In this document: piece after piece, positions 6,572 through 13,241 of the stretch
Layout: each line of letters begins with the position of its first letter
How positions within the stretch are numbered: the first letter of the stretch is position 1
NCBI GenBank assembly: GCA_016934645.1
Contig: JAFGSL010000722.1
Location: forward strand, 1 to 14,016
From: Anaerolineae bacterium
GTDB taxonomy: Bacteria; Chloroflexota; Anaerolineae; B4-G1; SLSP01
Direction of reading: 5' to 3'
Length of the DNA stretch: 14,016 nt
The notes under the pieces: generated by a model
The model's input: the letters and a program-made list of their open reading frames with translations, nothing else
The model's database searches: none
Told to the model about the DNA's origin: nothing
Position numbers and translations under genes: made by a program

Positions 6572-9036
6572 ACTGGCCTAAGCATACTTCCCCAAACCGT
6601 CAACATAAGGCTCATGCACCCTATAATTTTGTACCGCTTCCTGAAGTAGTACGAACGCTCACCCCTTCTCAAATTCCGGGGCACGATGTCTACACGGGGC
6701 ATACGGGCTACCTTGATTGTACCTTGGAGACCCTAACCCCGATGTACACGCGTACTGTGCTCACACCAGAATTTGTCGCGAAGTGGGCAGAAAACAAAGA
6801 AGCACTAATGCGCGATCCAGAGGCCCGGCAATTTTACGCCCAGTTTTTCAACCATGGCGACCCGGACAAACCGGTCATCCCTGGCAGCAGTTTACGGGGA
6901 ATGACGCGTAATTTGGTGGAAATTGTGGCCCAGGCCAAAGTGCAATGGGTCACAGACAAACAACTCTTCTTTCGCACCATGGATGGGACCGCCGTCAGTG
7001 ACCGTTACCGCGAACGGATGACCCAAGAGGGACGAGTTTATGGCGGTTTTTTGCGGTGTCAGGACAGCCAATACTATATCCAACAATGTGATGTGGCGCG
7101 GGTAGACCGCGCGCTACTTGACGGAATTCACCGCATTTATACAGGTCGTCCACCTTGGCGCGTGCCACGTTGGCAAGGAAGTCCTGCGCAACATAGCACG
7201 GTATGGGTTCAACTTGACGAGCAAGGCCGGAACGTGACGCACCTTGAGTATGAAGCTCGTAGCGATCTGACTGAGGGTAGGCTCATCATTACGGGCGACA
7301 TTCCCACGCGTAAAGATGCACAAGAAAAAAGAGAGTTTGTGTTCTTGCTGCCCACCTCAGATGACAGACTTCCAGTATCCGAAGCTTTAATTGAACGATT
7401 TCACGACGATGATCAGATAACCCAATGGCAACAAAAAGCCTTTGCTAAAGACACCCCCACCCCAGGCAGCCGTCAACGTGCAGGGATGTTGGAAGAGGCC
7501 GCTTTGGTGGAGGGTGAGGGAGATCCAGTCTTTTTCTTGCTTGTTAATGGTGAGGTTGAATTCTTCGGGCGCGCCCGAAGCTTTCGCCTGCCTTACCAAC
7601 ATAGCCCTCTAGACCTTATACCGGAAGACTTGCGCCTTCACACCGATGAGGAAAAACAACCTGTGTTTGACCTGGTTGAGGCGTTATTCGGTTACGTTGC
7701 CGATAGCGACCGTCAGGAGAGTCGAGCTGGCAGATTATCTTTTGGTGACGCGCATTTTGAAGCTGCCAAAGGCACAGTTTTTCGGGATGCCATCACACCC
7801 AGAATTCTCTCCGGCCCCAAACCTACTACATTCCAGCAGTACCTAGTGCAGGAGACTGCCTCCGGTCACGATCCCAATAAGAAAAAGCTACTGGCCCATT
7901 ATGACACACCAACGCCACAGGAGACGGTTATCCGTGGCTACAAGCTTTACTGGCACAAAGATAATGGATGGCAAATCCAAAACATTGCAGAGTCTGGATT
8001 TACCGAAGAAAAATGGCAAAGCGACACACAACACACCCACATTCACCCCATCAACCAGGGGGTTACGTTCCGGTTCAAAATCTACTTTGAAAACTTGAGC
8101 GACGTGGAATTGGGCGCATTATTGTGGGTATTGGACCTTCCGGAAGGGCATCATCATAAACTGGGAATGGGCAAGCCGTTGGGACTAGGTTCCGTCGCTA
8201 TCAAACCGACCCTATGTTTGACCAGCCGTGAGAGTCGTTACACACAGCTCTTGGACGAAAATAATACTTGGGCAACCGGTATGGAAATCTGTGAGACCAA
8301 GATACAAGCGACTTGGGATAAGGCGATCACCGCATTTGAAACTTGGGCTTGTGAGGATTCAGGTAAGAAGTTGGCGGAGATGCCCCGCATTAAAGACTTG
8401 CTGCGGCTATTACGCTATCCAGGCCCTAAGGGCAACGACTATATGCAGATTATCCCTGAAAAACATGTGAATGAATTCAGAGAACGACCAGTGCTGCCCA
8501 CACCGGCTGGTGTGTTAGGAGAACCCGAGGAGGCATCGTCCAGAAAGCCCACGCAAGAATCCCAGGAACACGAACCCTTGTATACCACCCGCTCCCAAAC
8601 ACCGCGTTCACAAGCAAGAGCACCAAAACCTATCTTACCACGTGTTTCCCCAAAAGATATCAAACACCCGACATCTGAAGCAGACATCCAACGCGGCGAT
8701 TTACTTGAAGGAAAAGTGACCCAGGTGGAGGCTAATCGTATAGAGTTTGATTTAGGCGTTGCTACTGGCACTATGGGCATTGTGCAGTTGAACCCCCTTG
8801 TTCGGACTGCGGCATGGTTTGCGGATTGGCGTGCCCCTTTACAACTCGGATCTAAGCTAACCGCACAGCAGTGCTACAAGAAAGATGCAGAGGCTTTTGA
8901 AGATGCAATTTGGGGAACGACTATGGTGGTGGAAGTTAATAATATAGAAAAACGTCACAATAAAACTTACATTAAACTGAAGTTCGTCCAATGGCTAGAG
9001 GAAGATACTCTGTCGTTTACCGAAGATGAGAATTGA
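6568..9036 (+). CDS. Large TIGR03986-type RAMP (Cas7 with insertion) carrying an S1-like C-terminal domain
   Basis: An 822-residue Cas7-family subunit, expected to sit at the crRNA 3' end of the effector. It opens with the family hallmark APYNFVPLPE (17-26) and the RAMP signature VIPGSSLRGMTRNLVE (103-118). A long insertion follows (about 140-360), then FGYVADSD (374-381) and GRLSFGDAHF (388-397), and the glycine loop KLGMGKPLGLGSV (531-543). After a polar, probably disordered Ser/Pro/Glu-rich linker (about 640-705), residues 708-810 start with QRGDLLEGKVTQVEANRIEF and look like an S1/OB-type RNA-binding fold. Plain Cas7 subunits are only about 220-350 residues. GGAGG at 6555-6559 precedes the ATG, which overlaps the csx19 stop by 4 nt. 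The RAMP assignment is confident. The S1 call rests on the spacing of glycines and hydrophobic strands only. I could not place a catalytic Asp with certainty. Confidence 0.83.
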   Translation: MNWPKHTSPNRQHKAHAPYNFVPLPEVVRTLTPSQIPGHDVYTGHTGYLDCTLETLTPMYTRTVLTPEFVAKWAENKEALMRDPEARQFYAQFFNHGDPDKPVIPGSSLRGMTRNLVEIVAQAKVQWVTDKQLFFRTMDGTAVSDRYRERMTQEGRVYGGFLRCQDSQYYIQQCDVARVDRALLDGIHRIYTGRPPWRVPRWQGSPAQHSTVWVQLDEQGRNVTHLEYEARSDLTEGRLIITGDIPTRKDAQEKREFVFLLPTSDDRLPVSEALIERFHDDDQITQWQQKAFAKDTPTPGSRQRAGMLEEAALVEGEGDPVFFLLVNGEVEFFGRARSFRLPYQHSPLDLIPEDLRLHTDEEKQPVFDLVEALFGYVADSDRQESRAGRLSFGDAHFEAAKGTVFRDAITPRILSGPKPTTFQQYLVQETASGHDPNKKKLLAHYDTPTPQETVIRGYKLYWHKDNGWQIQNIAESGFTEEKWQSDTQHTHIHPINQGVTFRFKIYFENLSDVELGALLWVLDLPEGHHHKLGMGKPLGLGSVAIKPTLCLTSRESRYTQLLDENNTWATGMEICETKIQATWDKAITAFETWACEDSGKKLAEMPRIKDLLRLLRYPGPKGNDYMQIIPEKHVNEFRERPVLPTPAGVLGEPEEASSRKPTQESQEHEPLYTTRSQTPRSQARAPKPILPRVSPKDIKHPTSEADIQRGDLLEGKVTQVEANRIEFDLGVATGTMGIVQLNPLVRTAAWFADWRAPLQLGSKLTAQQCYKKDAEAFEDAIWGTTMVVEVNNIEKRHNKTYIKLKFVQWLEEDTLSFTEDEN

Positions 9037-9038
9037 CA

Positions 9039-9788
9039 ATGCCCTACCTTATGAAATTGCGATTACAAGATGATCAGGTTGCAGCTTTGCCCCGTGATGT
9101 GGGCCGTGCGTTGCATGCTCTGGTTTATCAGTGGTTTGCTTTAGGCGATTATAGCCTTTCGGTTGATGTTCACGATCATCAGGGGGCACGTCCCTTCACG
9201 GTCGCATTGGTGTATTCAAATCATCAGCCTGTCTTACGGGTCACGCTTCTTGATGATACTTTGGAACCCGCACTAACATATGGCATCCAAGTGACAAAAG
9301 AGCTTGAGTTGCTCAATCACACATTGACGCTCCCCAAAAGTGGCCCGAGTATAACAAAGCAACCCCATGCTGATCTGCTAACCCAAGCCCGCCCCGATAC
9401 CCGCATCGGCCTGCGTTTTCTCTCGCCCACCAGCTTCCGCTCGCGGGAGATGCACTACCCGCTGCCCGACCCGGTGATGGTGTTCCAGTCGTGGCTCAAT
9501 CGGTGGAACGAGTTTGCGCCGGAGGAATACCAGATCAACGTGGCTCTGCTTGACATCGTCGCGGCACACGTCGCGGTGAGCCGCTACAGCGGGCGCACGG
9601 AGTTGGTGGACTTCGGGGCCAACAAGCGTGTGGTGGGCTTCACCGGCTTTGTGCAGTATTCGGTCATCCGCTCGCATAAGATCGGCGAGGAATGGCTGCG
9701 CAAGTTAAACGCGCTGGCCGACTATGCCGTTTTCTGCGGGACGGGACATAAGACGGCGCAGGGGATGGGGGTGACGGAGAGGGAGTAG
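9039..9788 (+). CDS. cas6: Cas6 pre-crRNA processing endoribonuclease (mosaic composition)
   Basis: Cas6 cleaves pre-crRNA within the repeat to give crRNAs with a 5' handle. Family marks include GRALHALVYQWF near the N-terminus (with the His that is the candidate catalytic residue), FTVALV, LRFLSPTSFRS, and the DPVMVFQSWLNRWNEF helix. The C-terminal block has GFTGFVQYSV and the glycine loop FCGTGHKTAQGMGV. The 249 residues are normal for the family. I chose ATG 9039, 2 nt after the upstream stop; TTG 9033, overlapping that stop, would add two residues. Neither start has a strong ribosome site, unlike the rest of the operon, so translational coupling is likely. Codon use changes sharply within the gene. 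By hand count, about 46% of codons end in G/C before about 9380 and about 85% do so after it. A terminator follows at 9818. Confidence 0.87.
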   Translation: MPYLMKLRLQDDQVAALPRDVGRALHALVYQWFALGDYSLSVDVHDHQGARPFTVALVYSNHQPVLRVTLLDDTLEPALTYGIQVTKELELLNHTLTLPKSGPSITKQPHADLLTQARPDTRIGLRFLSPTSFRSREMHYPLPDPVMVFQSWLNRWNEFAPEEYQINVALLDIVAAHVAVSRYSGRTELVDFGANKRVVGFTGFVQYSVIRSHKIGEEWLRKLNALADYAVFCGTGHKTAQGMGVTERE

Positions 9789-9790
9789 AG

Positions 9791-9811
9791 AATCAAGAAT
9801 CAAGAGTTAAG
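9791..9811. repeat. Short heptamer tandem repeat after cas6
   Basis: Two exact copies of AATCAAG (9791-9797, 9798-9804) and a third degenerate copy AGTTAAG (9805-9811). It lies directly after the cas6 stop and before the terminator. It has the same period as the longer heptamer arrays near 12060 and 13276, although the unit sequence differs. Confidence 0.55.
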
Positions 9812-9817
9812 ATAAAG

Positions 9818-9854
9818 AAAGGGCGCGTATGTCAAAGGCACACGCGCCCTTTTT
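9818..9854 (+). terminator. Rho-independent terminator of the cas operon, convergent with the toxin-antitoxin locus
   Basis: An 11-bp stem: AAAGGGCGCGT (9818-9828) pairs with ACGCGCCCTTT (9842-9852) around a 13-nt loop, ending in a T5 run at 9850-9854. It lies 30 nt past the cas6 stop and before the end of the minus-strand gene at 9870. On the minus strand the hairpin is followed by TTTCTTT, so it may work weakly in both directions. Confidence 0.8.
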
Positions 9855-9869
9855 GTGTGCGACTCTATA

Positions 9870-10226
9870 TCACTGTAGTTGTGCTCCGGCGAAGATGATG
9901 TCTTCTTGTGCCATGTAGTCGGCTGCAAACGCGGCAGCGGCATAAACATCATCGGGGGTAAGGTGGGGGTGATCACTCAAAATCTGATCAATCGTCATCC
10001 CCCCAGCTAACTTACGCAAAATATGCTCTACTGTAATCCGAGTCCCCTGGATCACGGGTTTGCCGAACATAATGTTTGGATTAATGGCTGTGTCGGGTTT
10101 TGAGCGCACCTCTTCCCAAACTGCATTGGGAATACAAACGGTATTTGCGCCCTGGCGCAGCAGATCCAACCGGTCCAATTTGGCGAGGAAAATGAGCGGA
10201 CTGGCATCCACAACCCATATTGTCAC
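9870..10226 (-). CDS. PIN-domain toxin fragment fused in frame to a DUF433 domain
   Basis: The 118-residue product joins two unrelated pieces. Residues 4-46 (VVDASPLIFLAKLDRLDLL, then VCIPNAVWEEV) are the beginning of a DUF3368-type PIN toxin ribonuclease with its first acidic residues, Asp7 and Glu38/39. From residue 49 (NPNIMFGKPVIQGTRITVEHIL through HPHLTPDDVYAAAAFAADYM) it is a nearly complete DUF433 domain, a small HTH-like antitoxin family. The remaining PIN core, with the downstream acidic residues needed for catalysis, is missing, so RNase activity is unlikely. The start is GTG at 10226, overlapping the UPF0175 stop by 4 nt (GTGA), which is how an intact antitoxin-PIN pair would be arranged. 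I infer that a deletion joined two neighbouring toxin-antitoxin modules. A functional DUF433 made from the PIN gene's start is possible. Confidence 0.75.
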   Translation of the reverse strand: MTIWVVDASPLIFLAKLDRLDLLRQGANTVCIPNAVWEEVRSKPDTAINPNIMFGKPVIQGTRITVEHILRKLAGGMTIDQILSDHPHLTPDDVYAAAAFAADYMAQEDIIFAGAQLQ

Positions 10227-10492
10227 TGTGCCAACTCTCGGGCAGCCTGGATCTCGGCGTCAATCTCCTCGTCACGTAGATTGATCGCCGGCACGCCTAC
10301 TTCTGCCAGGCGGCGCAGAAACTCCAGGCGCGCCATTCCTGCCAAGTTGGCCGCCTTGCCTGCCGAAAGCCGCCCTAACTCAAACAGTTTGGCCGCTGCG
10401 AAGAAACCGAGGGCTTCGGCAAATTCTCCATCCGACATTTTGAGAACTTGAGGCAGTCCCTCAGGATAAGTCACCACGGCTTGCTTTTCCAT
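10223..10492 (-). CDS. UPF0175 family antitoxin
   Basis: An 89-residue protein typical of UPF0175 antitoxins, which are usually encoded just before a DUF3368 PIN toxin. Recognisable parts are YPEGLPQVLKMSDGEFAEAL, then AAAKLFELGRLSAGKAANLAGMARLEFLRRLAEVGVPAINL, an HTH-like segment expected to bind its own promoter and the toxin. AGGGAG at 10501-10506 (minus strand) is 8 nt from the ATG and an extended -10 element lies upstream. The gene is intact. Its natural toxin partner is cut short by the fusion downstream, so this antitoxin may be an orphan that only autoregulates. Confidence 0.85.
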   Translation of the reverse strand: MEKQAVVTYPEGLPQVLKMSDGEFAEALGFFAAAKLFELGRLSAGKAANLAGMARLEFLRRLAEVGVPAINLRDEEIDAEIQAARELAQ

Positions 10493-10533
10493 TGTGTGTT
10501 CTCCCTATGCGCAATGTTTGATGTTACGTCCTC

Positions 10534-10542
10534 ATTATAGCA
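10534..10542 (-). promoter_or_regulatory. Extended -10 promoter for the UPF0175/PIN-DUF433 operon
   Basis: On the minus strand the sequence reads TGCTATAAT, an ideal extended -10 element (TGn followed by TATAAT). It lies 42 nt upstream of the antitoxin ATG. No good -35 box is found at 17 nt, which is usual for extended -10 promoters. Confidence 0.6.
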
Positions 10543-10612
10543 CACAACGCTATCACGTCTTCCGAAATAGGACCCAGAGCGGGTGTGCTTTTGTTTTGTG
10601 GCAACATAAAGG

Positions 10613-10655
10613 GGTGTTTTTCAATTTCGAGCTGCGCTCGAAATTGAAAAACACC
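10613..10655. repeat. Perfect long palindrome in the 10493-10791 spacer
   Basis: A 19-bp perfect inverted repeat (10613-10631 against 10637-10655), extendable to 20 bp with a 3-nt loop. The arms run from GGTGTTTTTC to the GAGC/GCTC centre. There is no T-run on either side, so it is not a standard terminator. It most resembles a REP/MITE-like intergenic palindrome. Apart from this, the next palindrome and the promoter, I see nothing in the 300-bp spacer. Confidence 0.7.
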
Positions 10656-10664
10656 ATTTGAGAA

Positions 10665-10678
10665 GCGGCTTTAGCCGC
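10665..10678. repeat. Small palindrome GCGGCT-TT-AGCCGC
   Basis: A 6-bp perfect stem with a 2-nt loop, 10 bp after the long palindrome. The flanking AAGCGG (10663-10668) can alternatively pair with CCGCTT (10684-10689). It is probably part of the same dispersed intergenic element. Confidence 0.5.
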
Positions 10679-10791
10679 AAATTCCGCTTGGATGGTATGC
10701 AGTATCCTGGTTTGCGCGGAGAATGATAAGGCCCCGAATAGAGCATCGTGAAGCCGCCCCCGGGGATGGGGGCTAGAGCGTCTTAGGGAAT

Positions 10792-12033
10792 CTATTTTTT
10801 CTGAATCTCCCTGCCGGTGGCCGTTGCGAAGACCTGTGCCAGGCTGTGTAGCATATCGGGGCTCTCAGCGGGAGGAGGGTAAACTCCATCGTCGGTTACG
10901 ATCTGGCCGTTTTGGTAGCACTGCACCAGGTGGTGGATCGCGCTGCTGCTGGCTTCCAGGTAATAGTGCTTTAACACGTTTACCAGCCGGGGGGCGGCCT
11001 GCTCATACCCTTTTTGCAGCAGCGCGTAGCGCAGCGCGCGACCCGTGGTCATATAGGCCAGCACAGTTTGAGCTTGACCAGGCGTCAAACGCGCCGGTTC
11101 CCATACCCACACGCGCGAGGGAGGTATGCCAGCCGGGATCTGTGGCATGGCCGCGCGCACCCGGCGACCTTGATCCAACTCCCAGGGCGACTCAAAAATC
11201 ACGACCCGGGGCGGCACTTCACCCGCACGTATAAGGATAGCCTCGCGTCCCGGAAAGGCCTCGCCGGAGACGTGCAGCGATTCTGCCCCGGCAGGCAGGG
11301 GCAGCGTGCGCTCGCTAACGCTGCCAAAATCCGGCGTCGTGAACCACGCCGTCCACAGGGCGTCCGCCAAAGTCTTGTCGCGCTCGGCGTATCCCAGGAA
11401 CGCCTGCATACGCTGCATCATCCAGGCGATGAAGGCTTTGCGCCGGTTCTCGACCACAAAGACCGGCGTTTCACCCTCGACCCAGACCATCAAGTCGTGG
11501 CCCTGGCACAGGGTGTGGAGACTCAGCAATTGGGACAGCAGATGCGGATCCCGCGTGCCTTTGTAAGGCACGTCCAGCCAGCGCAAAACGATGAGACGCT
11601 GGATGTAGCGTTCCAGGGCGGCGGCCTGCGCCAGTGAAAAATGCTGCCGTATGCGAGGGCGCAGGGTGTGCCGGTAAATGTGGCGTAGCCGTCGAGCTTC
11701 GCCGTTTTTCCAGGAGGGGGGCGTGACCTCGAATAAGTCGGCGATATCCTGCAAGGTGTCCGGGAGCTTAAAGCCCGGCTGTGCAAAGAGTCGTTGTACT
11801 GTTCCCCAGACCCGGCACTGCCAGCAAATCTCTTGTACTTTAGGGTCCAGGTGATTGAGTACCTGACAGCCAGCCTGGCTCATCGGCGCGGTGTGAGGCT
11901 GTAAGGCCTGGCAGAAGGTCAACCGCTCGCGCGCTGTCTCCGGCTCTGCAAGGGGCGAATCAAAGGGAAAGGCCTGTACCTGAAGCGTTATGGACGAAGC
12001 CCGCGATTCGTTTTCATCGTTGTTGATGTTCAT
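10792..12033 (-). CDS. Unrecognised 413-residue protein downstream of a sigma factor
   Basis: I do not recognise this family. The start is ATG 12033, chosen because GGAGGAGT (12037-12044, minus strand) sits at the right distance. A further 19 upstream codons are open but are only the translation of a heptamer repeat. Visible parts: a polar N-terminus (MNINNDENES), then CWQC at 70-73, an Arg-rich stretch RRLRHIYRHTLRPRIRQHF (114-132) and a helical block to about 215. A strand-rich centre (VWVEGETPVFVVENRR, 183-198; HVSGEAFPGREAILIRAGEVPPRVVIFESPW, 254-284) is followed by a helical C-terminus. No signal peptide or membrane segment is seen. Codons are GC-rich, like the cas6 3' half and unlike most of the cas operon. 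It is co-oriented with the sigma-factor gene 240 nt upstream, so a partner or target of that factor is plausible but unproven. Confidence 0.7.
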   Translation of the reverse strand: MNINNDENESRASSITLQVQAFPFDSPLAEPETARERLTFCQALQPHTAPMSQAGCQVLNHLDPKVQEICWQCRVWGTVQRLFAQPGFKLPDTLQDIADLFEVTPPSWKNGEARRLRHIYRHTLRPRIRQHFSLAQAAALERYIQRLIVLRWLDVPYKGTRDPHLLSQLLSLHTLCQGHDLMVWVEGETPVFVVENRRKAFIAWMMQRMQAFLGYAERDKTLADALWTAWFTTPDFGSVSERTLPLPAGAESLHVSGEAFPGREAILIRAGEVPPRVVIFESPWELDQGRRVRAAMPQIPAGIPPSRVWVWEPARLTPGQAQTVLAYMTTGRALRYALLQKGYEQAAPRLVNVLKHYYLEASSSAIHHLVQCYQNGQIVTDDGVYPPPAESPDMLHSLAQVFATATGREIQKK

Positions 12034-12036
12034 TTT

Positions 12037-12044
12037 ACTCCTCC
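12037..12044 (-). promoter_or_regulatory. Ribosome binding site deciding the start of the 413-codon gene
   Basis: On the minus strand the bases read GGAGGAGT, followed by AAA and ATG at 12033. This rejects the longer open frame starting at 12090, whose extra codons lie across the heptamer repeat and have no such site. Confidence 0.75.
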
Positions 12045-12052
12045 ACGAGTGA

Positions 12053-12101
12053 CGAATAGCAAACGGCAAATGACAAATGGCAAATAACAAATGACAAAGG
12101 A
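12053..12101. repeat. Exact period-7 tandem repeat (CAAATGA-like units)
   Basis: Consecutive heptamers from 12060: CAAACGG, CAAATGA, CAAATGG, CAAATAA, CAAATGA, CAAAGGA, with a degenerate unit CGAATAG at 12053-12059. It lies immediately upstream of the ribosome site of the 413-codon gene, in its leader. Seven is not a multiple of three, and read as protein it gives the repetitive FAICHLPFAI type of translation, which I regard as non-coding. Confidence 0.75.
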
Positions 12102-12107
12102 AAAAAG

Positions 12108-12186
12108 GGACTTTTAAGCCGGGAAACCATCAAGAACCCCGGTCCACACTTTATAGTCCGGCGCTCTTGATGGTCTCTGGACTTTT
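12108..12186. repeat. Hairpin element flanked by 8-bp direct repeats, MITE- or attenuator-like
   Basis: ACCATCAAGA (12126-12135) is inverted as TCTTGATGGT (12165-12174). The pairing continues inward imperfectly (12126-12145 with 12155-12174, about 16 of 20 by eye). The octamer GGACTTTT occurs on both sides (12108-12115 and 12179-12186) in the same orientation, like a target-site duplication. On the minus strand a T6 run (12101-12106) follows the hairpin about 20 nt later. The element lies between the sigma-factor gene and the 413-codon gene. Confidence 0.55.
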
Positions 12187-12273
12187 GTGTTTGCTGGCGA
12201 GGCGCCGAACGTGACGTCTCGCGGTGTTTCACATCATTTGACTACCATTGTGCAACTCCTCGTTCTAAAATCC

Positions 12274-13119
12274 TCACAGTTTCCCGGTCAAGGCCTTCAG
12301 CAACGTGCTGAGGGCGCGGTGGCGCAGTTGGTACACATTTTCTAGAGAAGTGCCGATCATACCCGCGATCTTCTGGGAACTCCGGTGGTTAAAGAACGTT
12401 TCTATAATGACGGTGTGTTGGTCATGAGGGAGTTCGACCATAAGCTTCTGCACACACGATATCATCGCCGAGTCCAAGGCCTGTTCTTCTACCGGGCGAT
12501 CCAGCGTCATCCCCGCCGGGGCTTCGCTGTTCAAGACAGGGGGCCAATCATTCTGTAAACCGGCCACCGCAAAAAGGACGGTCTGTTCAAAACTGGCGAC
12601 CATGGGAAAACGATAACACTTCCGGTAGGTGCCCTCCCACGGCGCTGTTGCGCCAAAATGCGGGCAACGGCCGTCGTTTCCTTCCCAACAGGCATGACAT
12701 TCTTGCGAACTGGGATGCCTGCCGGTATGTTTTCGTAAGTCCTGGTGAAAGTTTTTGATGATGGCTTTGAAGTACTGGCACGGTAATCCCTTAGCCACGT
12801 CGTATCGCCCTTCATCGACTGCTTTACGAAATCTTGCCAAAGCCTGATCAACCACCTCTTCCGAAAGCTCTTTGGGGTCGGTGATTGCGGCTGTCGGATC
12901 CACATAACCGTGATTGGCAGCCCAACGGCGATAGCGATCGCCGTGTGTTTTGACGTGATGCCAATAGGCGCAGATCCGAAGATCTTTATCGTCTGATGCC
13001 AACTTGTTGGCTGTCTCCACACACCCGTACGCCTGCTGTTCCTCGGCTGAGAGCAAACAATAACGGCGTGGGTCGTCCGGATCGGAGACAGCCTTTCCTA
13101 AGTTCACTGCGTATCTCAT
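12274..13119 (-). CDS. Atypical sigma-70 family (ECF-like) RNA polymerase sigma factor with Cys-rich insert
   Basis: A 281-residue protein. Its C-terminal part is sigma region 4: residues 218-276 contain LMVELPHDQHTVIIETFFNHRSSQKIAGMIG followed by TSLENVYQLRHRALSTLLKAL, a helix-turn-helix that would contact the -35 element. A weaker region 2-like stretch is ARFRKAV to YFKAIIKNFHQDLRKH (95-131). Between them is a Cys-rich insert, C141-x2-C144-x7-C152-x-H154 with C168 nearby, which could bind zinc. The N-terminal 85 residues match nothing that I recognise. GGGGAGGT (13123-13130, minus strand) precedes the ATG at 13119. The leader contains a perfect hairpin at 13160. Function is inferred from region 4 only; it could instead be a sigma-like DNA-binding regulator that lacks full sigma activity. 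Confidence 0.78.
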   Translation of the reverse strand: MRYAVNLGKAVSDPDDPRRYCLLSAEEQQAYGCVETANKLASDDKDLRICAYWHHVKTHGDRYRRWAANHGYVDPTAAITDPKELSEEVVDQALARFRKAVDEGRYDVAKGLPCQYFKAIIKNFHQDLRKHTGRHPSSQECHACWEGNDGRCPHFGATAPWEGTYRKCYRFPMVASFEQTVLFAVAGLQNDWPPVLNSEAPAGMTLDRPVEEQALDSAMISCVQKLMVELPHDQHTVIIETFFNHRSSQKIAGMIGTSLENVYQLRHRALSTLLKALTGKL

Positions 13120-13159
13120 CTCGCACCTCCCCTGATCTGAAAACTATGATTTGTTCCTT

Positions 13160-13177
13160 CTGAGCGCCCACGCTCAG
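13160..13177 (-). promoter_or_regulatory. Perfect hairpin in the sigma-gene leader
   Basis: CTGAGCG (13160-13166) and CGCTCAG (13171-13177) form a 7-bp stem with a 4-nt loop, about 30 nt upstream of the sigma gene's ribosome site. It may be an operator or a leader RNA structure. No T-run follows, so it is not a simple terminator. Confidence 0.4.
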
Positions 13178-13241
13178 CAACCGCCTCACCGTTCACAACC
13201 ACCTGTCACGCCAGGCTGGCGCTTACGATGCCATATCATCC

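Noticed and set aside
9033..9038. TTG start for cas6
   Set aside because: It would overlap the upstream stop by 4 nt like other junctions in the operon, but an ATG two codons later is the simpler start. The protein differs by only two residues.
10740..10790. G/C-rich hairpin after the 413-codon gene (around 10755-10775) as its terminator
   Set aside because: The stem is imperfect, and on the minus strand it is not followed by a T-run.
12034..12090. N-terminal extension of the 413-codon gene
   Set aside because: The extra codons translate the heptamer repeat, and a strong ribosome site lies inside this stretch ahead of the ATG at 12033.
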